Both the position numbers and the translations under genes were made by a program. This document shows positions 57,395 to 64,000 of a stretch of 64,000 nucleotides of DNA, piece after piece. Origin of the DNA: Aureococcus anophagefferens. Its lineage: Eukaryota; Sar; Pelagophyceae; Pelagomonadales; Pelagomonadaceae. Every line of letters begins with the position of its first letter. Position 1 is the first letter of the stretch. The DNA lies in contig NW_008705562.1 in the NCBI RefSeq assembly GCF_000186865.1, positions 1,002,398-1,066,397 on the forward strand, read 5' to 3'. The notes under the pieces were generated by a model. The model was not told the DNA's origin. It saw nothing but the letters and a program-made list of their open reading frames with translations, and did no database searches.

Positions 57395-59050
57395 TCAGTC
57401 GAAGTTCGCGTCGTCGAGGAGGAAGTCCATGAGGTCGTCGTCGTCCATGATCTTGGACTTGGAGTTGGCCCGGCCCTCGCCCTGGGGCGCCGGCGGCGCG
57501 TAGGGCGACGCGTTGACGCGGCTGGACCCGTGGAGCGCGGACGGCCCGCCGGCGGCCGCGTCCGCCTCGTTGACCGCGCGGTGGCGCCGGCTCTGGGCCT
57601 GCGGCGCGTAGCGCGCGAAGACGCGGTCGTCGACGTCGTCGCCGAGGCTCGACGCCGCGAGGTCGAGGTCCGCGAGGAGCGCGTCGGCGTCGTTCGCGTC
57701 GAAGGCGCGCGGCGCCGCCGCGGCGCCGCCCCGGAGGTCCGCGGCGGGGCTGAGCTTGGCGAGGATGACGGAGACGTTGTCCCGCGAGTCGCGGTCGTCG
57801 ATGGCGTGGTGCACGAGGTTCAGCGCGGCCGCGTCGAGGGGCCGGCCCGCGCGGAGCTGGTCGCGCGCGAAGTCGACGGCCTCCTCGCTCGTCAGCACGT
57901 CGTAGAGGCCGTCGCACCCGATCAGCAGGAAGTCGTCGCCGTCGCGGAGCTGCACCTCCGTGATGTCCGGCTCGCAGGACACGGCCGGGGGCGCGTCCGG
58001 CGGCGACTTGAACGCAAAGTCGCCGAGCGCGCGACTCACGGCGATCTGGCCGTTGACGCGGCGGTTCGCGACGAAGCCGCGGGCGGCGACGACGCGCGCG
58101 ACCTCGTCGGGCCGGTCCGCGCGGCAGTCCGTCGTCAGGTTGCAGTAGCCGTCGCGCGTCGCGAGCACGCACCGGCAGTCGCCGAGCGACGCGACGTAGA
58201 GCCGGTCCGTGCCGTCGAAGAGGCACGCGAGCACGGTCGACCCCGAGGCGTCGCGCTCCCGGTCCGCGCGCTTGCGCAGCTCCGCGTCCGCGTCGAGGAA
58301 CGCGTCCCACAACGCGTCGCGCCACGACCGCGCCGGGTCCTTGAGATTCCAGAGCACGCGCTCCGGCAGCAGCTCGCTCGCCCACTCGGCGCAGCGCTTG
58401 CCGCCGTGGCCGTCGAAGACGATGAGCAGGGCCGCGTTCGCCGTGTCGCGCTCCGGCACGCGGATCCGCGTCCGCACGTGCGCGACGTCCTCCATCGCCG
58501 CGCGCTTGCCCTGGTCGCAGCCGTGGCCCGCGACGACGTCCAGGGGCCCGGCGCTCAGGCCCGGCGCGTCGTCGCGGCCCGCCGCGGGCTCCGGGCGGCG
58601 GTCGCCCCGGAGCCGCCGCGCGTCGCGCGGCGGCGGCGGCCCCCGGCAGCCGAGCCGCGGGTCGCCGCGGTGGAAGAGGCGCCGGAGCGCGTAGAAGACG
58701 ACGGCGCTCGAGTAGGACCGGCTCCAGCCGCTCCGCGCGTCGAGGAGCGGCAGCCGCACGCTGCCCATGGGGTCGACGACCTGGCTCCGCTGCACGCGCG
58801 GCGGCAGGTGGTCGAGCGGCGCGTTGCAGTGGCACCGCGGGGGCTGCCCCGGGAAGCCCGCCACGTCCAAATGCACGTCGAAGGTCACGGGGGCTTCCAG
58901 GTCCAGGTCCGGCGCGGGCTTGATCTCGAGCACGAACTGGCAGCAGGGCTCGACGTCGAGGCCCACGCCGCCGAGCTGGGCCGGGATCATCCGCAGCTGC
59001 TTGAACTCGAAGGCGAGGCGGCCCTCGTCGAGGGCGCCCGCCGGCCGCAT
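57395..59050 (-). CDS. UBC-like (E2-fold) domain fused to a PP2C-type protein phosphatase
   Basis: 551 residues, one exon. Residues about 8-125 have an E2 ubiquitin-conjugating fold: EFKQLRMIPAQLGGVGLDVE, VTFDVHLDVAGFPGQPPRC, and MGSVRLPLLDARSGWSRSYS, which corresponds to the active-site strand. Arg99 stands where E2 enzymes have the catalytic Cys, so it is an inactive UEV-like or RWD-like domain. Residues about 172-432 are a complete PP2C: GKRAAMEDV, VFDGHGG (213-217), ASLGDCR, SRALGDFAFK, GCDGLYDVLTSEEAV and SRDNVSVIL; the metal-binding aspartates are present. The C-terminal 120 residues are acidic/disordered and end DDDDLMDFLLDDANFD. The domain pair suggests dephosphorylation of ubiquitin-linked substrates, as inference. 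Confidence 0.85.
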   Translation of the reverse strand: MRPAGALDEGRLAFEFKQLRMIPAQLGGVGLDVEPCCQFVLEIKPAPDLDLEAPVTFDVHLDVAGFPGQPPRCHCNAPLDHLPPRVQRSQVVDPMGSVRLPLLDARSGWSRSYSSAVVFYALRRLFHRGDPRLGCRGPPPPRDARRLRGDRRPEPAAGRDDAPGLSAGPLDVVAGHGCDQGKRAAMEDVAHVRTRIRVPERDTANAALLIVFDGHGGKRCAEWASELLPERVLWNLKDPARSWRDALWDAFLDADAELRKRADRERDASGSTVLACLFDGTDRLYVASLGDCRCVLATRDGYCNLTTDCRADRPDEVARVVAARGFVANRRVNGQIAVSRALGDFAFKSPPDAPPAVSCEPDITEVQLRDGDDFLLIGCDGLYDVLTSEEAVDFARDQLRAGRPLDAAALNLVHHAIDDRDSRDNVSVILAKLSPAADLRGGAAAAPRAFDANDADALLADLDLAASSLGDDVDDRVFARYAPQAQSRRHRAVNEADAAAGGPSALHGSSRVNASPYAPPAPQGEGRANSKSKIMDDDDLMDFLLDDANFD

Positions 59051-59192
59051 GGCGCACGCGTCGATGTCGCGGCGCGGGAGGCTGGGCTGCCCCGAGACTT
59101 TCTCACGGGAGCGGCTGGACGGCCATCGAGCAGCCCGCGTGCCCGTTGATCAGACGCCAACGTGTGATGCACCGTTATGAGGTTGCACTTTG

Positions 59193-60572
59193 TTAGCGGT
59201 TCACGGCGCCGGCGATGACCGTGCGCGCCTGGCCCGCGAGCTTGACGCGGTCGCCGGCGACGACGCATCTGACGACGCCGCCGCGGGGCGACGCCTGGTA
59301 GCCGACGACGGCGCCGTCGCCGTCTCGGAAGTGGGGCGCGAGCGCGCAGTGCGCGGAGCCCGTGACGGGGTCCTCGTCGATGCCGATGGCCGGGCCGAAG
59401 AAGCGGCTCGAGAAGTCGGCCTCTGTTCCGCCGCGCGCGTCCCCCGCGCAGCAGAGCACGACGCCGCGGACGTCCTCGATTCGCGCGAGCCTCGCGCCGT
59501 CCGGCGCCGCGTTTCTGAAGTCGTCGAGGCTCACGACGACGAGCAGGTCCCGCGACAGCGGCGACTTGTGGAGCGACGCGATCGCGGGCACGCCGAGCGC
59601 GGCCTGTAGCCGCGAAACGAGGTCCGCGTCGCGCGGTACGTCCGCCGGCGCGTCCTTGGGGAAGTCGAGCTCGATGTAGCCGCCGTCGAGTTTCCGCGCG
59701 TTGAGCACGCCGGACCGCGAGTCGAAGGCGACCTCGTCCAAAGCCGCGTCGTCCTCGAAGAGCGCGTGCGCCGCGGCGAGCGTGCCGTGGCCGCAGAGGT
59801 CGACCTCGGCGCCGGACGGCGTGAACCAGCGCAGGCCGTAGCGTCTCCGGGCCCTGCGCTGGAGGAAGGCCGTCTCCGACAGGTTGAACTCCGCCGCGAC
59901 CTTGGCCATCCACGCGCCGTCGCCGTGGCGGAAGACGACGGCCGCGGGGTTGCCCGAGAAGTCCTCCGTCGCGAAGGAATCGCAGACCTTGCAGGCGACG
60001 GTCGTGGCGTCGCGCGTGCACTCGAACCAGGGGTCCTTGCCGTGGACGATGGCGCTCAACCCGTCGACGGCGAAGCCCGCGCGCGCGTAGAGTCCCAGGA
60101 GCGGCGCCTTCGCGATGAGCTTCACGGACGCGACGCCGTCGCCGGCGACGGCTTCGGCGTACTGCCTGAGGCCCTCGAGCGCGACGCCGCGCCGCCGGAA
60201 CGCCGGCGCCGTCACGACGCTGTGGATCGCGAGCACGGGGCCCGCCGCCGCGTGCGTCGCCATCGACGCCTCCGTGAACGCCTCGCACCGCGTGCCGCAG
60301 ATGAAGCCCGCGAGCTCGCCGCCGACCATGCACTTGCGGAAGTAGGCGCCGGCCTCGCGCTGGCGCAGCACGAACGACTCCAGCGACGCCGCCTCGTCCG
60401 CCGGGTAGCTCGCGGCCTCGAGCGAGTGGAGGTGGGCGACCTCCGACGCGCCCACGGGGACCAGCTCCACGTCCACCGGCGTGGACTTGAGGCGCTTGGT
60501 CGTCGCGGACATGGTGCGCGGCTGCTGGAGAGCGCTCGTGAACGTGAATAGCAGGCTCAGCAGCGCGCGCAT
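59193..60572 (-). CDS. GNAT acetyltransferase / PhzF-type isomerase fusion
   Basis: 459 residues, one exon. The N-terminus (MRALLSLLFTFTSALQQ) is a weak signal-like stretch; a shorter start at Met21 is possible. Residues about 33-180 are a GNAT domain like arylalkylamine N-acetyltransferase: LHSLEAASYPADEAAS, LAIHSVVTAPAFRRRGVA (acetyl-CoA loop), and LLGLYARAGF. From about 188 a PhzF fold begins: VCDSFATEDFSGNPAAVVF, EFNLSETAFL (catalytic Glu233), VDLCGHGTLAAAH and DPVTGSAHCALAP; all family landmarks are intact. PhzF proteins are isomerases or epimerases and GNAT proteins acetylate amines. Fusion implies consecutive steps on one small amine metabolite; the substrate is unknown. Confidence 0.9.
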   Translation of the reverse strand: MRALLSLLFTFTSALQQPRTMSATTKRLKSTPVDVELVPVGASEVAHLHSLEAASYPADEAASLESFVLRQREAGAYFRKCMVGGELAGFICGTRCEAFTEASMATHAAAGPVLAIHSVVTAPAFRRRGVALEGLRQYAEAVAGDGVASVKLIAKAPLLGLYARAGFAVDGLSAIVHGKDPWFECTRDATTVACKVCDSFATEDFSGNPAAVVFRHGDGAWMAKVAAEFNLSETAFLQRRARRRYGLRWFTPSGAEVDLCGHGTLAAAHALFEDDAALDEVAFDSRSGVLNARKLDGGYIELDFPKDAPADVPRDADLVSRLQAALGVPAIASLHKSPLSRDLLVVVSLDDFRNAAPDGARLARIEDVRGVVLCCAGDARGGTEADFSSRFFGPAIGIDEDPVTGSAHCALAPHFRDGDGAVVGYQASPRGGVVRCVVAGDRVKLAGQARTVIAGAVNR

Positions 60573-60701
60573 GCGGCTGACGACGAGGCTGGACGGCGAG
60601 GAGAGCTGCCACAAAAGCAAGGCGATGGCTCTCCGCTGAGCCAGAGGCCGCGCGAGCGCTTTCCACGAGCGCTTTCCACGCTTTCGCACCGGCTGCGCGC
60701 G
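60573..60701. promoter_or_regulatory. 129-bp divergent promoter region with a 13-bp direct repeat
   Basis: This lies between the GNAT/PhzF ATG (-) and the RRP41 ATG (+). GAGCGCTTTCCAC occurs twice in direct tandem at 60654-60666 and 60667-60679, about 25 bp before the RRP41 start. It may be a regulatory element or a chance duplication. Confidence 0.5.
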
Positions 60702-61484
60702 ATGGCGGCGAAGGAGCTCGACGCGACGTGGCTCGGCCTGCTGGGCCTGCGGGGCGACGGGCGCAAGGTGAGCGAGCACCGGCGCCTCGGCGTCGCCTGC
60801 GGCGTCGCGCGGAGCCGGTACGTCGACGGGTCCTGCGAGCTGACCATGGGCCTGACGCGCGTCGTCGCGCACGTCGCCGGGCCGCGCGAGGCGCCGCGGC
60901 GGTCCGACGAGGTGCACGACCGCGGCACGCTCGAGGTGACCGCGGCCGTCGCGCCGTTCGCGGCCGTCGGCGAGCGGAGCGGCGGCTCCCGCGACCGCGC
61001 GTCGCGCGAGCTCGCCGCGCACGTCGCCCGGGCCCTCGCGGGCGCCGTCGTCCTCGAGCGCTACCCGCGGTCGCGCGTCGACGTCCACGTCCACGTGCTC
61101 TGCGACGACGGCGGCGCGGCGTCGTGCGCCGTCAACGCCGCGAGCCTGGCCCTCGTCGACGCGGGCGTCTTCCTCCGCGACGTCGCCGCGGGCGCGACGG
61201 TCGCCGTGCACCAGAAGCGGCTCGTCTGGGACCCGACGCGCGACGAGCAGCGGGGCGCGTCGTCGCTCGACGTCGCCGTGCTGCCCCAGTTCGGCACGGT
61301 CCTCTCGGCGCACCTCGACGGCGAGGCGCTGCCCCAGGGCGAGCTCGGCGCGCTCACGGACGCCGCCGTCGCCGCCGCCTGCGAGATCGGCGACGCGCTC
61401 GCCGCGGAGGTCAAGGCGACCGTCGCGCACGCCGTCGACGTGGTAGCAGCGTCGGCGGCCGCCGCGCGGCGGGACAGCGCGTAA
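60702..61484 (+). CDS. RRP41: Exosome RNase PH-like subunit RRP41
   Basis: 260 residues, one exon. This is a ring subunit of the RNA exosome in nucleus and cytoplasm. Family sequence is present from the start: LGLRGDGRKVSEHRRLG, GSCELTMGLTRVVAHVAGPREAPRR, TLEVTAAVAPFAAVGER, SRELAAHVARALAGAVVLERYPRS, VDVHVHVLCDDGGAASCAVNAASLALVDAGV. The order and spacing match RRP41/EXOSC4 better than RRP46 or MTR3, and length is close to the usual 245. The residues that carry out phosphorolysis in archaeal RRP41 are not clearly all kept. The tail is Ala-rich. It is convergent with NDUFS8, 47 bp apart. Confidence 0.87.
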   Translation: MAAKELDATWLGLLGLRGDGRKVSEHRRLGVACGVARSRYVDGSCELTMGLTRVVAHVAGPREAPRRSDEVHDRGTLEVTAAVAPFAAVGERSGGSRDRASRELAAHVARALAGAVVLERYPRSRVDVHVHVLCDDGGAASCAVNAASLALVDAGVFLRDVAAGATVAVHQKRLVWDPTRDEQRGASSLDVAVLPQFGTVLSAHLDGEALPQGELGALTDAAVAAACEIGDALAAEVKATVAHAVDVVAASAAAARRDSA

Positions 61485-61531
61485 GGGGGAGCTATGTTAC
61501 GCCGCCGACGGCGCGGCGGGGGGGCGCGCGC

Positions 61532-62335
61532 TCACCTGTAGTGGTGCTCCGCGGCGAGGTTCTTCGCGATGGCGAACTCCCACTTGTCGCCGTTGTTGAG
61601 GAGCTTCTCCTTGTCGTAGATGAGCTCCTCGTGGGTCTCGGCCGTGAACTCGTAGTTGGGGCCCTCGACGATGGCGTCGACGGGGCAGGCCTCCTGGCAG
61701 TAGCCGCAGTAGATGCACTTCGTCATGTCGATGTCGTAGCGCGTCGTCTTCCGCGACCCGTCCGCGCGCGCCTCGGCCTCGATGGTGATGGCCTGGGCCG
61801 GGCACACGGCCTCGCAGAGCTTGCAGGCGATGCACCGCTCCTCGCCCGACGGGTACCGCCGGAGCGCGTGCTCGCCGCGGAACCGCGGGCTCAGCGGGCC
61901 CTTCTCGAAGGGGTAGTTGATCGTCACCTTCGGCTTCGAGACGACCTCGCCCGTGATCGCGATGCCGCGCCAGATGTCCGTGAGGAAGAGCACCTGGGGG
62001 GGGTGCGGGGTGACGCGCGGCCGACGTTTCGGTTTCGGGCGCGCGGGAGCGGGCGGCCGGCGCGCGCGCGGCNNNNNNNNNNNNNNNNNNNNNNNNNNNN
62101 NNNNNNNNNNNNNNNNNNNNNNNNNNNNNNNNNNNNNNGCCGGGCGCCGCACCCCGGCCATGCGGTCCCCGATCTCCTTCCACGACGTCGCCACGCCGCC
62201 GTACTCCGTTTCCGTGCTATCGTTCTTCTCCGGGACCTGGGAGAATGCCCGGGGCGCCGCCCACCGGTTCGCGCCCACCGCGGGCCGCGCGCACGCGGCG
62301 CGGGCGCTCAGCGCTGATCTGCGGAGGAGGAGCAT
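61532..62335 (-). CDS. NDUFS8: NADH:ubiquinone oxidoreductase 23-kDa iron-sulfur subunit (NDUFS8)
   Basis: Exon 1 (62335-62153) and exon 2 (61993-61532) join in phase 0 to 214 residues. The intron 61994-62152 (GTGCGG...CCCCCCAG) contains an assembly gap. The N-terminus ([20 protein letters not shown]) is a basic amphipathic mitochondrial presequence. Exon 2 encodes [18 protein letters not shown]-typical for this subunit, then two 4Fe-4S clusters: [12 protein letters not shown] and [12 protein letters not shown], with [12 protein letters not shown] after the second and [12 protein letters not shown] near the end. All eight cysteines are present. It carries electrons through clusters N6a/N6b toward quinone in complex I. 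Confidence 0.95.
   Translation of the reverse strand: MLLLRRSALSARAACARPAVGANRWAAPRAFSQVPEKNDSTETEYGGVATSWKEIGDRMAGVRRPXXXXXXXXXXXXXXXXXXXXXXXPRARRPPAPARPKPKRRPRVTPHPPQVLFLTDIWRGIAITGEVVSKPKVTINYPFEKGPLSPRFRGEHALRRYPSGEERCIACKLCEAVCPAQAITIEAEARADGSRKTTRYDIDMTKCIYCGYCQEACPVDAIVEGPNYEFTAETHEELIYDKEKLLNNGDKWEFAIAKNLAAEHHYR
62073..62138. other. Assembly gap (66 N) inside the NDUFS8 intron
   Basis: Unsequenced bases between GC-rich flanks. Because they fall in the intron, the protein is unaffected. Confidence 0.99.
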
Positions 62336-62488
62336 GTCCAAGCGATGGCCTGGAAATCGACCACCAGCGTTTTGGCAACTTTGCGCCACCGGACGTGAAC
62401 GCGCGGCGCCTCGAACACCCTCTCGACGCGTCGCATGGGCCCCCTAGGCTCCCCCTCTCTTCAGACCCCGAAACAAACAAAAACAAAA

Positions 62489-64000
62489 TTACCCGTCGGC
62501 GCAGTAGCCGTCGTCGTCGTCGTCCTCCTCCTCCTCCTCCTCGACGGCCTCCTTCGGGTCCGGGACGGCCGCCGCGTCGCCGCCCGGGCCGTCCGCGTCG
62601 GCGACGGCGCCCTCGTACGCGCGGCCGAACTCGTTGGCCCGCGTCTTGTCGACGCGGTACGTGTACCACTGGTAGAGGAAGATGAGGAACACGACGTCGT
62701 CGCGGAGCGTCATGAGCCGGTGCTTCAGCGGCATGTCGACGACGAACGCGAACGCGTCGTCGATGAACGTGTTGAAGATCTTGTACGCGAAGGACTTGAC
62801 GGGCAGGTGCGCGACGGACTGGAGCTTGTAGTTGATGTAGAGCTGGGGCGTCATCATGACGAACCCGAAGTAGTACACCAGGTCCGCGAGCGACGACACG
62901 GCCCACGAGTAGTACGCCTTGTGCTTGTCGTGGACGAGCGAGTACCACGCGACGCCGAAGAGGAGCGGGTAGGTCGCGAGGTAGAGGTGGCGCGACGCCT
63001 CGGCGTCGTACTTGGCCGTGGCCTTGGCCTTGGGCTGCTTCAGCGGCGCGGTCACGAACGCCGGGTAGACCAGCAGTCCCGACCGCCGGAGCACGAGCGT
63101 CGGCTTCAGCACGCGCTGGATCTTGAAGAAGTCGCCGACCAGGGTCATGAAGAGGCCCAGGAGCACGATCTTCCCCGCCTCCGCGTCCTGGAGGTACAGG
63201 TACAGGATGAGGTCGCGCGCGAGGGCCCAGAGCAGCGTCGACGCCGACACGCCGTGGAACGTCTCCCGTCCCACGTAGAAGCCGACGTCCTCGGAGAACG
63301 CGCAGTAGTCCAGGCCCACGTGCAACACGGCGATGGCCTGGGACACGAAGTACCGGAAGACGCGCGCGTCGGAGATCTGGTACCGCAGGTCGTCGACGTC
63401 GAGCTCCGGGAGCACCGTCTTCGCCATGCCCAAGAGCTGCGCCGCGACCGTCGCCCGCAGGCCGAAATGCAGGGGCCCGTGCGTCGCCACCGCGAAGCGC
63501 ATGGTCGGGTCCGGGTGGCTCACGTTGCGGGACATGGGCCGCGCGTGCTTCTCGAGCACGAGCGTCTCGTCGAGGAACGCGGCGGGCATGTACGCGAGCG
63601 ACCCCCGCCGCTCGCGGACGTCGAAGGCCACGCCCAGGTTCGGCAGGCCCTCGCGCGCGACCCGGCTCGGCAGGGCGCCGTCGCCGCCGACGTCCAGGAG
63701 CCGCAGCACGGGGGCGAAGGTCGTGAACTTCCAGTGCGGCCGGATCTGGTCCGCGTCCTCGTCCTCCTCGCGCTCGCCCTCCAGCAAGCTCCGCGGCCGG
63801 TCCCGCCGGCTCGCGACCTTGGCCGGCCGCGTGAGCTCGACGGAGCCGACGCAGTAGGCCGACGCCGCCAGCGTCGTGTCGTTTCTCGGCTCCCACGTCG
63901 CGTTACGCCGCGGCGGCGCGACGAAGACGTGCGCGTGGAGCACAGCGCCGCCGCGCGTCCGCACGGCGGCGGGCACGGGCACGGCGAAGGACGCGTCCAA
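62489..64000 (-). CDS. CLPTM1: CLPTM1-family membrane protein, N-terminus beyond the window
   Basis: About 503 residues are visible up to the right edge, where the frame is still open, so the true start is outside. Lumenal beta-rich sequence (LHAHVFVAPP, YMPAAFLDETLVL) precedes the CLPTM1 signature region: ALARDLILYLYLQDAE, IVLLGLFMTLVGDFFKIQRVLKP, EASRHLYLATYPLLFGVAWYSL, SWAVSSLADLVYYFGFVMMTPQLYINYKLQSVAHLP (adjoining blocks) and FNTFIDDAFAFVVDMPLKHRL, then FLIFLYQWYTYRVDKTR. About five membrane helices are visible. The C-terminus is very acidic. Family members work in the ER/Golgi on membrane-protein assembly or lipid scrambling. Confidence 0.93.
   Translation of the reverse strand: MDASFAVPVPAAVRTRGGAVLHAHVFVAPPRRNATWEPRNDTTLAASAYCVGSVELTRPAKVASRRDRPRSLLEGEREEDEDADQIRPHWKFTTFAPVLRLLDVGGDGALPSRVAREGLPNLGVAFDVRERRGSLAYMPAAFLDETLVLEKHARPMSRNVSHPDPTMRFAVATHGPLHFGLRATVAAQLLGMAKTVLPELDVDDLRYQISDARVFRYFVSQAIAVLHVGLDYCAFSEDVGFYVGRETFHGVSASTLLWALARDLILYLYLQDAEAGKIVLLGLFMTLVGDFFKIQRVLKPTLVLRRSGLLVYPAFVTAPLKQPKAKATAKYDAEASRHLYLATYPLLFGVAWYSLVHDKHKAYYSWAVSSLADLVYYFGFVMMTPQLYINYKLQSVAHLPVKSFAYKIFNTFIDDAFAFVVDMPLKHRLMTLRDDVVFLIFLYQWYTYRVDKTRANEFGRAYEGAVADADGPGGDAAAVPDPKEAVEEEEEEDDDDDGYCADG

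Noticed and set aside
57530..59149. 539-codon plus-strand frame opposite the PP2C gene
   Set aside because: It is an Arg/Val-rich shadow; the minus strand has complete PP2C motifs.

Overview
This is nuclear DNA from a very GC-rich, gene-dense photosynthetic eukaryote. The best fit is a stramenopile alga of the pelagophyte type, and Aureococcus anophagefferens is the closest organism I would name. The evidence is: nearly all sequence is coding on one strand or the other; introns are few and mostly 50-80 nt; several proteins are clearly eukaryotic (NDUFS8 with a mitochondrial presequence, exosome RRP41, CLPTM1, SLC35 transporter, PP2C); two proteins carry signal peptides with an ASAFAP-like plastid motif, as expected for a secondary red plastid; MYND/Sel1 and ankyrin proteins are present; and three introns are recognisable introner elements with terminal inverted repeats and target-site duplications, a phenomenon described in Aureococcus and Micromonas. 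There are two assembly gaps (29136-30050 and 62073-62138).

Layout. 1-6393 (-): 5' part of a giant SPRY/lamin-G-like/UBA protein, interrupted by introner element IE1. 6723-7169 (-): plastid ribosomal protein bL17. 7964-9996 (+): CTP synthase with introner element IE2. 10214-17382: quinone oxidoreductase, RNase D-like protein, secreted serine beta-lactamase-like protein, plastid-targeted WGAEE-repeat protein, CUE-domain protein and ankyrin protein. 17406-24818 (-): intronless 2470-residue LRR protein with an internally duplicated module. 24983-30943: RanBP2-finger/PhyH dioxygenase, nucleotide-sugar transporter and a tryptophan-repeat (Sfi1-like) protein with a gap and a frameshift. 30985-35571: MYND-RING-Sel1 protein (frameshifted), fucosyltransferase-like protein and double-MYND/TPR protein. 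35750-42217 (+): giant EF-hand protein with seven near-identical 516-bp tandem repeats. 42355-50911: unknown acidic protein, a second EF-hand protein, a two-finger Stc1-like protein with an RG-rich tail, a glycosyltransferase-kinase fusion and a DUF4347 protein. 51071-53091 (-): secreted/membrane LRR protein with the third introner element (IE3). 53791-64000: four-TM claudin-like protein, degenerate HAD-like protein, UBC-like/PP2C fusion, GNAT/PhzF fusion, RRP41, NDUFS8 and the C-terminal part of CLPTM1.

The most notable system is the set of three introner elements. IE1 and IE2 are both exactly 201 bp, with 14-bp perfect TIRs and 10-bp target duplications. IE3 is a diverged relative (191 bp, 13-bp perfect TIR core, 9-bp duplication). 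All three lie in the same orientation relative to host transcription and share an 18-bp core about 106-108 bp from the 5' end. Each target duplication starts GGY. Splicing at G|GY...A|G restores the original reading frame exactly, which makes one GT-AG and two GC-AG introns. The neighbouring genes do not form operons; they are housekeeping, plastid, mitochondrial and signalling genes packed tightly, with convergent stop codons that nearly touch or overlap and divergent starts as close as 32 bp.
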